A stretch of DNA of 64,000 nt from CAWAND01 sp963783335 (GTDB lineage: Bacteria > Chloroflexota > Anaerolineae > Anaerolineales > E44-bin32), in contig CAWAND010000001.1 of the NCBI GenBank assembly GCA_963783335.1, positions 77,141 to 141,140 of the forward strand. Reading direction: 5' to 3'. Both the position numbers and the translations under genes were made by a program. Positions 18,519-28,154 of the stretch are shown here, in pieces. The notes beneath the pieces were generated by a model that searched no databases, had not been told where the DNA came from, and saw nothing but the letters and a program-made list of their open reading frames with translations. How positions within the stretch are numbered: the first letter of the stretch is position 1; every line of letters begins with the position of its first letter.

Positions 18519-18977
18519 ATGTCTGCCGATCACTTTGTTGCCACCCTGCAACACTGGGTTGAGGTCTCGACGCGGCGATCGATGCGCGACTTCCTGCGCT
18601 ACGCACGCGAGAGCAGACTGTCTATGTCCAATCTGGGGGCCATCTTCTACGCACACCGCTGTGTGGGATGCGCCGTGTCGGATGTCGCCGAACACTTGGG
18701 GGTCAGCAACTCAGCTGCCAGCATGTTGCTCGATCGTCTGGTGGATCAAGGCTATCTGGCGAGATTGGAAGATCCTGAGGATAGGCGTGTGAAACGAATT
18801 CATCTGACCGAAAGGGGCGAGCGTGTATTCGAAGAGGGCATTCAAGCGCGTGGCGGTTGGATGAGTGACCTGGCCGCGGAGCTCTCGGAGGACGAGAAGC
18901 GGATGGTCACGCAGGCTCTCGATCTCATGATTCCCAAGATGGTTCGACTTGACCCTGAATTGGAACACGACGCCTAG
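18519..18977 (+). CDS. MarR-family transcriptional regulator
   Basis: A 152-residue winged-helix dimer-forming regulator. The recognition-helix region DVAEHLGVSNSAASMLLDRLV (one MarR hallmark) is followed by the wing DPEDRRVKRIHLTERG, the most diagnostic MarR motif. It sits 26 bp upstream of the two ABC exporter genes on the same strand, so it most likely represses the exporter until a toxic ligand binds. The ATG at 18519 follows GAGGTGAGAT, which overlaps the palindromic operator. Confidence 0.93.
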   Translation: MSADHFVATLQHWVEVSTRRSMRDFLRYARESRLSMSNLGAIFYAHRCVGCAVSDVAEHLGVSNSAASMLLDRLVDQGYLARLEDPEDRRVKRIHLTERGERVFEEGIQARGGWMSDLAAELSEDEKRMVTQALDLMIPKMVRLDPELEHDA

Positions 18978-19003
18978 TCGGTTCACGGAGGCCATCATCT
19001 GAC

Positions 19004-21244
19004 ATGGTGCGTCTGCTCAAGTATTTGAAGCCGTACATACCTTTGGTCATTCTGGCCATTGTGCTGCTTTTTGTGCAGGCTGTTGCAAACCTGGCCCTGC
19101 CGAATTACCTCTCCCGCATCGTCGACAATGGGATACAGCAGAGTGGGGTGGAGAATGCCGTGCCGTCAGCCATCCGGCAGAGTGAGATGGACAAGCTGTT
19201 CATCTTCATGACCGCTGACGAAAAGCGGCGGGTGTTGGGCGACTACATGCTTGTAACACCCGGCTCGTCCGACGCTGGTCAATATGTCAAACGATATCCG
19301 GCGCTGGCTGATGAGGCGATCTACGTACGGAAGAGCATAGGCACGAATGAGGTCAATACTCTCAATCCGGTGATGGGCCAGGCGTTCGTCGTGGTTTCCG
19401 GCATTGAGCAGATGACCGCCAACCCTGCGCAAGCCCAAGCGATGGCCCAACGGTTGGGCATCGACCTGAACAAGCTGCCGGCAGGGGCCGATCCATTCAC
19501 ACTGTTGAGGGCCATGCCGCCGGATCAGCTGGCCGCCATCACCAAGGCGATCCAGTCGCGCTTTGCCACGCTCGGGCCGAGCATGGTAAACCAGATGGCT
19601 GTTGGATCGGTGAAGAACGAGTACCAGGCGCTGGGCGTCGACACGGCTTCCCTTCAGACCAACTACATTCTCAACGTGGGTGGCATGATGCTGCTCATTT
19701 CGCTACTAGGCGGTGTGTGTGTCATCGCCGTGGGCTATCTGGCCTCCAAAACGGCTGCCGGCGCGGCACGCGATATCCGCCTGGATGCCTTCAAGAAGGT
19801 GGAAGCCTTCTCCAGCGCCGAGATTGATAGGTTCTCGACCGCCTCCCTGGTCACACGTTCAACGAACGACATCAGCCAAGTTCAAAGGGTCATCTTCATG
19901 ACCATGCGGATGGTCTTCTACGCGCCGATCATTGGCATAGGGGCCATCATCCTGGCAATCGGTAAAAGTGCCAACATGTGGTGGATGATCGCCTTGGCTG
20001 TGGTTGTCCTGCTCGGGCTCATTCTGACCATCTTCTCCCTGACCCTGCCCAAATTCAGGATTATGCAGAGCCTGATTGACCGGCTCAATCTGGTCATGCG
20101 CGAGAACCTGTCGGGGATGATGGTTGTGCGTGCCTTCAACAAGGAGGACGCCGAAGAAGAACGCTTCGACGTGGCCAATCAGGATCTCACTGACACAAGT
20201 CTTTATGTGGCCCGGGTGATGGTCACCATGATGCCTGTCCTCATGCTCATTATGAATGGTCTGACGGTGGGTATCCTGTGGGTCGGAGCTCACCAGGTCG
20301 CGCAAGCGAACATCCAGGTGGGGGATATGATCGCATTCATGCAGTACGCGATCCAAGTCGTGTTTGCCTTCCTGATGATGTCGATGATGTTTATCTTCCT
20401 TCCGAGAGCCGCCGTGTCGGGGGGACGCATCGCCGACGTTCTGGAAACCGAGGTCAGCATCACGGACCCGGACCAGCCCAGGCAATTCGGAGATCCTTTC
20501 TCGGGGCGGATCGAATTCCAGAACGTGTCGTTCCGCTATCCGGGGGCTACGGAAGATGTGCTGCATGGCATCAGCTTCCGAGCCATGCCCGGCGAGACCA
20601 CGGCCTTCATCGGTTCGACGGGGTGCGGAAAATCAACGGTGATCAACCTGATCCCCCGTTTCTATGACGTAACTGGGGGCAGCATCTATGTGGACGGAAT
20701 CGACGTCCGTGAAGTGTGCCAGAGCGACCTACGTGACAAGATCGGGTACGTGCCTCAGAAGGGAACGTTGTTCTCAGGCACAATAGAAAGCAATCTTCGC
20801 TATGCGGATGAGGACGCCACCGACGAGACGCTCAAGCAAGCGACCGATATCGCCCAAGCCAGCGAGTTTATCTTCGCCAAACCGGAGGGGATGGATGCCG
20901 AGATTGCCCAGGGGGGGCTGAATGTCTCCGGTGGTCAGAAGCAGCGCCTGGCCATCGCCCGAGCACTGGTCAAGAAACCTCCGATCTACATCTTCGATGA
21001 CAGCTTCTCGGCCCTCGATTTCAAAACCGACTCGGCTTTGAGGAAAGAGCTCAAACAGAAGACGGGGAACAGCACCGTCCTCATCGTGACCCAGCGAGTG
21101 GCAACCGTCCAGAGCGCCGACCAGATCATTGTTCTAGAGGAGGGACACGTCGTCGGGCAAGGAAGCCACGACCAGCTTATGCAGGACTGCGAAACGTATC
21201 AGGAGATTGCGCTGTCACAGTTGAGCAGGGAGGAGTTGCTGTGA
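19004..21244 (+). CDS. ABC exporter half-transporter with large external insertion and degenerate ATP site
   Basis: A 746-residue exporter subunit with an N-terminal transmembrane domain and C-terminal ATPase. About 160 hydrophilic residues (roughly 45-215) are inserted between the first and second membrane helices; a comparable extracellular domain is known in BmrD of Bacillus. The ATPase has Walker A GSTGCGKST, signature NVSGGQKQRLAIARAL, and Walker B ending IFDDSFSALD, with Asp instead of the catalytic Glu. That is the mark of the degenerate site in heterodimeric exporters. The partner gene overlaps by 4 bp. Substrate unknown; multidrug or peptide export is usual. Confidence 0.9.
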   Translation: MVRLLKYLKPYIPLVILAIVLLFVQAVANLALPNYLSRIVDNGIQQSGVENAVPSAIRQSEMDKLFIFMTADEKRRVLGDYMLVTPGSSDAGQYVKRYPALADEAIYVRKSIGTNEVNTLNPVMGQAFVVVSGIEQMTANPAQAQAMAQRLGIDLNKLPAGADPFTLLRAMPPDQLAAITKAIQSRFATLGPSMVNQMAVGSVKNEYQALGVDTASLQTNYILNVGGMMLLISLLGGVCVIAVGYLASKTAAGAARDIRLDAFKKVEAFSSAEIDRFSTASLVTRSTNDISQVQRVIFMTMRMVFYAPIIGIGAIILAIGKSANMWWMIALAVVVLLGLILTIFSLTLPKFRIMQSLIDRLNLVMRENLSGMMVVRAFNKEDAEEERFDVANQDLTDTSLYVARVMVTMMPVLMLIMNGLTVGILWVGAHQVAQANIQVGDMIAFMQYAIQVVFAFLMMSMMFIFLPRAAVSGGRIADVLETEVSITDPDQPRQFGDPFSGRIEFQNVSFRYPGATEDVLHGISFRAMPGETTAFIGSTGCGKSTVINLIPRFYDVTGGSIYVDGIDVREVCQSDLRDKIGYVPQKGTLFSGTIESNLRYADEDATDETLKQATDIAQASEFIFAKPEGMDAEIAQGGLNVSGGQKQRLAIARALVKKPPIYIFDDSFSALDFKTDSALRKELKQKTGNSTVLIVTQRVATVQSADQIIVLEEGHVVGQGSHDQLMQDCETYQEIALSQLSREELL

Positions 21245-23134
21245 ACGCCGGCCGAGGTAGACGGCCTGTGCGGCGCAGAAGCGCAACGACCATGCGGAGG
21301 CGTGGCCCGATGGGACATGGCGGGCCTATGGCCATGATGCAGGGCGACAAAGCCCAGGATTTCATGGGCACAATGGTCAAACTGGTGCAATACCTCGGCT
21401 CATACAGAATGGCAGTCTTGATCGCAATTCTCTTCTCAATTGCGTCGACCATCTTCACCATTCTGGGCCCGAAGATCCTGGGGAACGCCACGACCACGCT
21501 CTTCGAAGGTGTGTTGGGCCAGATCAGGGGGGGTACCGCCGGCATTGATTTTGCCACCATCGGCCGCATCTTGCTCACGGCCCTGGCGCTGTACCTGGCT
21601 TCTTCGCTGTTCAGCTTCGTTCAGGGATGGATCATGTCGGGGATTTCAGTCGATGTAACGTATCGATTCCGACAGGACATTTCGAGCAAGGTCAACCGGC
21701 TGCCGTTCAGCTACTTCGATCGAGTCAGCCAGGGTGAAGTCCTGGCCCACCTGACCAATGACGTGGACATGATCAACCAGACTCTGAATCAGAGTCTGTC
21801 ACAGATCATTACGTCCACGGTAACGGTGGTTGGGGTGTTGATCATGATGCTTACGATCAACTGGCAGATGACTCTGGTGGCGATTGTCATGGTTCCTCTT
21901 TCGGCGCTGATCATCATGTTCGTCGTTCGCCAATCCCAGAAGTACTTCAGTCAGCAGCAGGACTACCTGGGGCACATCAACGGCCACGTCGAAGAGATGT
22001 TCGGCGGCCACCGGGTTATGAAAGCGTTCAATGGCGAAGCCAAGAGCGTTCGACAATTCGCCGGGCTCAACAACACCCTGTACTCAGCCGCTTGGAAATC
22101 ACAGTTCCTCTCGGGACTTATGTTTCCAGTGATGAACTTCGTAGGCAACCTGGGCTACGTGGGCATTGCCATCTTGGGCGGCTACTTGGCGGTCCAGCGA
22201 GCCATCACGGTGGGCGACATTCAAGCCTTCCTGCAATACGTTCGCTCTTTCACGCAGCCGATTATGCAGATCGCCAACATTTCCAACGTTCTTCAGCAAA
22301 CGGCGGCCGCCGCCGAGCGGATCTTTGGGTTCCTGGCCGAGGAGGAGGAAGAACCGGAAGCGGAAGTTCCGGTCCAATTGGAGCGAGTTCAGGGTCATGT
22401 TGTCTTCGACCATGTGCATTTCGGCTATGAGGCAGACAAACCGGTCATCAAGGACTTCTCCATTGACGTGCAGCCCGGCCAGCGGATCGCCCTGGTGGGA
22501 CCCACAGGTGCAGGGAAGACGACCCTGGTGAAGCTGTTGATGCGTTTCTATGATGTGGACAGCGGTGCCATTCTTGTCGACGGGCATAACATCAAAGACT
22601 TCCGTCGTGAAGATCTGAGGTGTATGTTCGGCATGGTGCTCCAAGATACCTGGCTCTACAACGACACCATCATGGAGAACATCCGCTACGGTCGCCCCGC
22701 CGCCACCGACGAGGAGGTCATTTCAGCTGCCAAGGCTGCTCGCGTGGATCACTTCGTCCGAACCCTCCCCGAGGGCTATGGTCAGGTTCTCAATGAAGAG
22801 GTCACCAACATCTCGCAGGGTCAGAAACAGCTCTTGACGATCGCCAGGGCTTTCGTTGCCAATCCGGAAATGCTGATTCTGGACGAAGCGACGAGTTCGG
22901 TGGACACTCGAACCGAGGTCCTGATTCAAGAGGCGATGGAGGCCCTCATGAAGCACCGGACCAGCTTCATCATCGCTCACCGAACTCTCGACCATCCGCA
23001 ACGCCGATTGGATCCTGGCGGTGAACGAAGGTGACATCGTTGAGCAAGGGAAGCATGAAGACCTTATCCGGGCCAACGGCTTCTACGCCGAGCTGTACAA
23101 CAGCCAGTTTGAGAATGTGGGAGCCCTCGCCTGA
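21241..23134 (+). CDS. ABC exporter half-transporter, canonical partner; +1 frameshift near the 3' end
   Basis: Transmembrane domain plus ATPase with Walker A GPTGAGKTT, signature NISQGQKQLLTIARAF and canonical Walker B MLILDEATSSVD. It supplies the catalytically competent half of the heterodimer with the upstream gene. The frame breaks at about 22982: CACCGAACTC should read CACCGACTC, giving the H-loop HRLSTIRNADWIL. The correct frame then runs to a TGA at 23132-23134 (ending ENVGALA). As written, the protein stops at 23034 with an aberrant tail after the H-loop histidine. One extra A in a homopolymer suggests sequencing error as readily as mutation. Confidence 0.88.
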
Positions 23135-23488
23135 TGATCTGGAACATTAACCCATTGTTGTAAGGGATGAGCACCTGCGTGGGTTGGCATTGTGGCCGAC
23201 CCTACGGACGGCGTTCGCCACGGCATGAAGGCCAGCTCCCACATCTCCCTCTCGCTGGAGACCCCACGGGCGCGCACCTCGTTGGAAATGGAAACGCGCA
23301 CTCTTCACTTTCTGGTCCTTTGAAGATCCCTCCTAGGGCGATCGCCCTTGGGCATCGCTCGATCAGAGGAAGGTCCATGGGGCCGCACTCGGATAGCGTG
23401 CGCGGGCCAAGATGGGTCCGACGCTCCGATACACTTGGAGGGACCGCACGTATCCGTGCGATGCATGCAGGCCGACAGGAGGGTCGTG
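23135..23488. other. Intergenic region, nothing recognised
   Basis: About 350 bp between the exporter and the BNR-repeat gene. Open frames here on both strands show no family resemblance. It presumably holds the promoter of the BNR gene. Confidence 0.4.
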
Positions 23489-24499
23489 GTGCCAACACTG
23501 ATCGTAGCTACCGGCGATGGGATATTCATTGTCAGGCCAGCCGACGGGGACTCGGTAGAAATTCATTTGCAGGGGAAACCCGCCGAGGCCATCGCCGTCG
23601 ACGGTGCCGATCCGAAGCGCGTCTATGTTGGCACGTGGGGGCAGGGACTTTGGCGCAGCCTCGATACAGGGCGAACATGGGAGCGTTCGGGGGAGTCGAT
23701 CCCGCACCAAGACATCACAGCCGTGGCCGTTGAGAAAAAGGCAAATCGTCGACCGGGCGCTATCTACGTGGGGACTGAGCCCAGCCGGCTGTCTCGCTCC
23801 GACGATGGAGGCGAGACGTGGCGGATGATGGACAGCTTATTGGAACTGCCCTCGGCGGACAGTTGGAGCTTTCCGCCCAAGCCCGACACGCATCATGTGC
23901 GCTGGATTGAAACGGACCCGGCGGCAGCGGAGAAGCTGTTTGTGGCGATCGAAGCCGGGGCCCTGCTCCGATCGGATGACGGCGGCGAGACATGGCATGA
24001 TCGAGTTGATGGGGGACCCTACGACACCCACACCGCGGCCACGCATCCGGAGGCGGAAGGTCGAGTCTATGCCGCTGCCGGCGATGGCTACTTCGAAAGC
24101 CGGGATGGCGGCCTGACCTGGAGCCGGCCGATGCAAGGTCTTGCGCACCGCTATCTGGTCGGTGTGGCCGTGGACGCCGGTGATGCGGAGACCGTCATAG
24201 TCAGTGCCGCGCCGGGCCCGCACGTCGCCTATGGGCCGCGCAACGCGGAATCCTACGTCTATCGGAAGATATCGGGGGACGGATTCCAGCAGGTGACCGA
24301 GGGCTTCCCATCCGGAGACGGCGTCGTCGCCAGCCGCCTCGCAGCGCATCCAACCGACGCAGGCGTGCTCTATGCGGTCAACAATCGCGGTCTGTTTGTG
24401 ACGAAGGACGCCGGGAATCGCTGGCGGCAGGTGGATGTGGATTGGCCGGAGGGGGCTTTTGCGCACGGTGTGCGCGGGTTGGTGGCTTTCCAGGAATAG
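23489..24499 (+). CDS. BNR/Asp-box repeat beta-propeller protein
   Basis: About 336 residues built of Asp-box (S/T-x-D-x-G-x-T-W) turns: SLDTGRTW, SDDGGETW twice, SRDGGLTW, and a weaker TKDAGNRW. This is the sialidase/sortilin-type propeller, usually a binding or scaffolding surface. No sialidase arginine triad or signal peptide is evident, so an enzymatic role is not supported and the location may be cytoplasmic. I chose the GTG at 23489, 5 bases after AGGAGGG; the longer frame from 23348 starts in sequence without propeller character. Many Chloroflexota carry such genes. Function unknown. Confidence 0.75.
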   Translation: MPTLIVATGDGIFIVRPADGDSVEIHLQGKPAEAIAVDGADPKRVYVGTWGQGLWRSLDTGRTWERSGESIPHQDITAVAVEKKANRRPGAIYVGTEPSRLSRSDDGGETWRMMDSLLELPSADSWSFPPKPDTHHVRWIETDPAAAEKLFVAIEAGALLRSDDGGETWHDRVDGGPYDTHTAATHPEAEGRVYAAAGDGYFESRDGGLTWSRPMQGLAHRYLVGVAVDAGDAETVIVSAAPGPHVAYGPRNAESYVYRKISGDGFQQVTEGFPSGDGVVASRLAAHPTDAGVLYAVNNRGLFVTKDAGNRWRQVDVDWPEGAFAHGVRGLVAFQE

Positions 24500-24664
24500 C
24501 GTGCAGAGGCCAAGCATCGCCCCACTTGTTACTTCTTCCTTGTTGCCTCGTATTTCCCCATCATCAGTTTTCTACTGCCTGGGATTGTCTGGGATTGCTT
24601 GACTTCAGCATGGTGCTTGAGAACCTTGCCCGTCTTTCGGATTCATGCCCCTTGCACGGAAATC

Positions 24665-24711
24665 AAAAAACCGTCAAAGGTTCTCCTTTCTTCCAGGAGA
24701 CCCTTAGACGG
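24665..24711 (-). terminator. Rho-independent-type terminator, minus strand
   Basis: A stem built from CCGTC/GACGG, AAGG/CCTT and TCTCC/GGAGA is followed on the minus strand by six T residues. It lies just downstream of the tRNA-Cys fragment copy 3, in the position and with much of the sequence of the hairpin that follows the intact tRNA-Cys gene at 63576. The terminator therefore seems to have travelled with the tRNA fragment. Confidence 0.7.
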
Positions 24712-24734
24712 TTTGGGTCTATGACCCTTGCTCA

Positions 24735-24786
24735 GGAGGCGACGACGGGATTCGAACCCGTGAATGAGGGTTTTGCAGATCCTTGC
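24735..24786 (-). repeat. tRNA-Cys 3' fragment, copy 3
   Basis: The plus-strand complement of tRNA-Cys from the discriminator through the T arm, variable loop and anticodon arm is preserved with one visible mismatch (T for C in the anticodon stem, at 24780). The D arm and 5' acceptor strand are absent. It is not a functional tRNA. The sequence beyond 24787 is only distantly like the tail of copies 4 and 5. Confidence 0.85.
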
Positions 24787-24961
24787 ACTCTCCTTTGATG
24801 AGCTTTTGCCTGCTTTGTCCGATTCGGTCTGGGGATTTGGACCTTTCTTTCGCCTGCCTCGCCAAGTTCCTGGCAGGTCGCTTCGAGTCGACCGATTGCG
24901 GAGAAACACCATTCGGCTCAATGATCTATCTGGCCAAGCAGGCAGGAAGCCAAGAATGAAG

Positions 24962-25000
24962 ATGGCTCGGATGCAGGGATTACCCCCCGATCCGAGCCAT
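24962..25000 (-). terminator. 11-bp hairpin downstream of the ammonium transporter
   Basis: ATGGCTCGGAT (24962-24972) pairs perfectly with ATCCGAGCCAT (24990-25000) across a 17-nt loop. It lies 38 bp past the amt stop on the minus strand. The following minus-strand sequence is T-rich but interrupted, so termination is likely but not certain. Confidence 0.55.
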
Positions 25001-25037
25001 CCCGATGCGAATGGCCAGAATGCCAATCTCAGGTCAA

Positions 25038-26249
25038 CTAAATCATCTCGTAGGCGTTCTCTCCGTGAAGCGCCGCGTCCAGCCCCGTCTCTTCATCCTG
25101 CCGTGTGACCTTGACCGTGGTTATCTTGTTGATCACCCACAACATCGCATAGGAAATCGCAAAGGCATAGACCGAGGAGAAAACGGCGGCGACGAGCTCC
25201 TTGAGGAAGAAGCTGGCATTCCCCAGGAACAATCCGTTCACGCCGGCAGCATTCACGCTTGCATCAGCCATGAGGCCCAGGCACAGGATCCCAAGAAATC
25301 CGCCGACGCCATGCACACCCCAGACGTCCAGGGCGTCGTCCAAATTCATGCGCGTTCGAAATGATATGGCGAAGTAGCAAATGGCCCCTGCCGCGATTCC
25401 GATGATGGCGGCGCTGGTTGGGGTAACGAAGCCGGCAGCTGGCGTGATGGTCGCCAATCCGGCGACCGCTCCGGTCAGCAGCCCGAGGAACTTGGGTTTC
25501 TTCTCGAAGATCCAGGCCATGATCAGCCAGACGACCCCGGCGAAGGAGGCGGCGATATCAGTATTGAGAAAGGCGGTCGCCGTGACGGCGTTGACGCTCA
25601 GTTCACTGCCGGCGTTGAAGCCGTACCAGCCGAACCACAGTAGCCCGGTGCCGAGCGCGACGAGAGGGATGCTGTGCGGGCCCTTGTCCTGGAAGACTCG
25701 CCGGCCCACGAAGATAACGGAGGCTAGGGCTGCCATCCCGGCGATATTGTGCACCACAATCCCGCCGGCGAAATCTTCAACTCCCCATTGTTGCAGAATG
25801 CCGCCCCCCCAGATCATATGTACCATCGGGAAATAGACGAAGATCAGCCAGGCAACCAGGAAAAACAGATAGGCACTGAACCGTACGCGATTTGCGAAGG
25901 CCCCGGTGATAAGGGCCGGTGTAATGATGGCAAACATCATCTGGTAGGCGACAAAGACAAACAGAGGGATGCCCGCGGTGCCAAAGGCAGAGTTCACATT
26001 GATCCCGTGCAGGAACGCCTGGTCTAGATTTCCGATGACCCCGCCAACATCGCCACTGAAGCACAGTGAGTATCCGACCATGAACCACAGGATGGTCGTC
26101 ACGCCCATCGACACGAACGACTGGATCATGATGGTCAGAACGTTCTTCCGGCCGACGAGCCCGCCATAGAAGAACGCCAAGCCCGGGGTCATGAGCATAA
26201 CGAGACTGGTGGCGACAAGCATGAACCCGGTGTTGCCAGTATCAAACAT
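25038..26249 (-). CDS. amt: Ammonium transporter (Amt family)
   Basis: A 403-residue membrane protein with about eleven helices. The N-terminal signature MTPGLAFFYGGLVGRKN is characteristic of Amt, and VHNIAGMAALAS and GVHGVGGFLGILCLG lie in the usual places. It conducts ammonium into the cell. The ATG at 26249 has TTAGGAGG upstream; an in-frame ATG at 26315 would add 22 hydrophilic residues before this ribosome-binding site. No GlnB/GlnK gene adjoins it, which is unusual for the family. The upstream minus-strand neighbour, 99 bp away, is an atypical response regulator. Confidence 0.95.
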   Translation of the reverse strand: MFDTGNTGFMLVATSLVMLMTPGLAFFYGGLVGRKNVLTIMIQSFVSMGVTTILWFMVGYSLCFSGDVGGVIGNLDQAFLHGINVNSAFGTAGIPLFVFVAYQMMFAIITPALITGAFANRVRFSAYLFFLVAWLIFVYFPMVHMIWGGGILQQWGVEDFAGGIVVHNIAGMAALASVIFVGRRVFQDKGPHSIPLVALGTGLLWFGWYGFNAGSELSVNAVTATAFLNTDIAASFAGVVWLIMAWIFEKKPKFLGLLTGAVAGLATITPAAGFVTPTSAAIIGIAAGAICYFAISFRTRMNLDDALDVWGVHGVGGFLGILCLGLMADASVNAAGVNGLFLGNASFFLKELVAAVFSSVYAFAISYAMLWVINKITTVKVTRQDEETGLDAALHGENAYEMI

Positions 26250-26348
26250 GACTCGCCTCCTAAGTGGACCGGACGGTTCAATCGTACAGTGCCACAGGCC
26301 GCAGTTGTATTTCAATTTCTCGGCAGTTTGATTGCTTTGGACTGACCG

Positions 26349-27239
26349 CTAATCAGGGGAAAAGATGTAACCAGAGCCTCGGACGGTGCGCAGGATCTGG
26401 GGATCCTGAACATCATGCTCCAGTTTGCGCCGCAATCGTAGGATGTGAGGGCGTACGATGGCCTGGGCTTGGACTTCGTCCATATTCTCATACCCAAGAG
26501 CTGCTTCAGCGATTTCCTGGCTGCTGACTGCACGATAGGGATGACACACCATGTAGGAAAGGATAGATGCTTGGTAGGCAGTCAGCGAGGTCTTCCGAGA
26601 ACCGGTGGGACTGTCGGGTTCGGACACGAGAATGTGTTCTTCGGCATCAAAAAGGAGATCGTCCCCGATTCTGATCAAACAGGGTGCCGGAGCGGCCGAA
26701 TCCATGCTCGGCTCTCCAAGGAAGGCGTCATCCTGAAACATCTGTAAAGCCGAATCCAGGGCGCTGATCATCCGGCGCCTCTGTTGCTGCTCGACCTGGC
26801 GTCTGAGGGCATCAAGCATATGCTCGGTCTGACGAGCCCGGAGGAGCAGGCGAACGCGCTGCCGTAGCATCAACGGATGGATCGGGCGCATAAGGACGTC
26901 GGTTACGTTGAGGTGAAAACTCGGCTCAACCCATCGTGCACCATCTTCGTCGACGATCAGAAGAACCGGCAAAGGCGGCTTCTCCCCGACATCCTGGATC
27001 GCCCGAATGATGTTCTCCAGTTGTGGGAGTGCGTCCGGAGATGCATACGGGAACCATACGATGGCCAGATCGGGGGTCGCACCTAATGAGGGTAGGGGAA
27101 GGGAGAGGGACAGGACCGTTTCAAGCTTGTATCCGTCGGATTTCAAAACGGGTGTCAGACGTTCGGCATGGTTCTGATTGCCGACGACAACGAGGATGTT
27201 GGCGGCCGGTCCGGCTGGATCTAGATCGCTTTCCGGCAT
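26349..27239 (-). CDS. OmpR-type winged-helix regulator with degenerate receiver
   Basis: 296 residues: an N-terminal receiver-like domain (about 14-135), a helical linker, and a C-terminal OmpR/PhoB winged helix (about 190-296, ending ILRTVRGSGYIFSPD). At the phospho-acceptor position the third strand reads DLAIVWFPYASPD; no Asp stands at its end, and the acidic pocket after strand 1 (NILVVVGNQNHAE) is also lost. It therefore probably does not respond to phosphorylation. Location directly upstream of amt recalls actinobacterial GlnR, an orphan atypical response regulator controlling nitrogen uptake; control of amt is an inference. Confidence 0.85.
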   Translation of the reverse strand: MPESDLDPAGPAANILVVVGNQNHAERLTPVLKSDGYKLETVLSLSLPLPSLGATPDLAIVWFPYASPDALPQLENIIRAIQDVGEKPPLPVLLIVDEDGARWVEPSFHLNVTDVLMRPIHPLMLRQRVRLLLRARQTEHMLDALRRQVEQQQRRRMISALDSALQMFQDDAFLGEPSMDSAAPAPCLIRIGDDLLFDAEEHILVSEPDSPTGSRKTSLTAYQASILSYMVCHPYRAVSSQEIAEAALGYENMDEVQAQAIVRPHILRLRRKLEHDVQDPQILRTVRGSGYIFSPD

Positions 27240-28154
27240 ACCGAGGCTCCTTGCTTCCGCAGGGGTGGGAGATCAGATTACATTGTAGACCCGGCTGTCC
27301 ATGAGAGAGATTGGAGATGTCACTGACTCCGACCGCGGTTCGTCACCAAACATGTGACAATGGTCAACCGAACAAGGAACTAGGCGATGAACTCCCCTCC
27401 TTAAAAATGGGCCTTGACCGGCTTCGTCTGGGTGCTCTTCTCAGGAGGCGACGACGGGATTCGCCTGTCCTGAGCGGAGCGAAGGGAACCCGTGATGGGG
27501 GTTTTGCAGACCCTTGCCGCCGCTCCCCAGACCCTTGCACGCCTTTCGGCAGATTCCGTGTAAGGGTCATGGGTTCATATCTTGTCTTTTCGACCAAGAC
27601 CCTTGCCCGTCAATTTGGGCCAGGCAATAGACATAAACTGGCAAGGCGTCGTATGTGTAAATGACCATGCGCGTCGAGGGTGCCCATCGCTCGCCGATCG
27701 GAGGTGTAGCCAATAGTGAGAGGGTCCCGTCAGCTGGGAGCGGAACAGATTCGGGCGCCATGGGGCAATCGGGCCGGAAGCCGATGTTCGCTGGAAAACA
27801 GATGCCGGGCGAATGCTCAATTGTTCCGCGGCTTCAATCTGATCCCCAACAGTCCGTTTCCCAGCTAGCTGTGCTCGATGGTTATGCATCCAGCATCCGA
27901 GCTTGATGCCCCCGTCCATCTGGATTGGTTGTCCAATCTGCACTAGCGCTCCTGTCCAAAGCCCATGTAGTGGTACCATAGAATGACGAGCAACCTTCAC
28001 AGGGTTCGCTCGGGGCCTGAGTATGCCTAGGAAGGCCGAGGGCCCATACCCCTCTACCCGCGCAGTCTCGTGTCTTCTCGCGTAGCCATCCTGCAAACTC
28101 CTGCTCGAGAGTGTACGTGTCCCCGAAGAACGGTTCTTCAATGAGGAGGGCACG
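27240..28154. other. Intergenic region with a full-length tRNA-Cys-derived repeat
   Basis: Between divergent regulator and UspA genes. It contains repeat copy 4 (27444-27640). The remaining 500 bp (27640-28140) carry open frames on the minus strand, but their composition and lack of any family resemblance argue against a gene. Confidence 0.5.
27444..27640 (-). repeat. tRNA-Cys-derived repeat, copy 4 (full length)
   Basis: tRNA-Cys 3' part at 27444-27518 (acceptor 3' strand, T stem, anticodon arm) with a 23-bp insert in the T loop that is in opposite orientation to those of copies 1 and 2. The tail contains a second CAGACCCTTG 21 bp after the first (27507 and 27528), and a 12-bp hairpin (27530-27541 with 27557-27568, one G-U). 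It then reads on to about 27640. Copy 5 has the same arrangement. Confidence 0.8.

Larger units (their letters stand above)
24500..25037. other. Intergenic region: terminators and tRNA-Cys-derived repeat
   Basis: Between the convergent BNR gene and the ammonium transporter. It holds the hairpin at 24665-24711, repeat copy 3 at 24735-24786 and the hairpin at 24962-25000, each listed separately. No gene is seen. Confidence 0.5.

Noticed and set aside
19859..20566. His- and Asp-rich 235-residue minus-strand frame
   Set aside because: It is the antisense shadow of the ABC exporter gene; its composition comes from the complementary codons.
23202..23498. 98-residue minus-strand frame upstream of the BNR gene
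   Set aside because: Cys/Pro/Arg-rich, overlaps other frames, and shows no ribosome-binding site or family resemblance.
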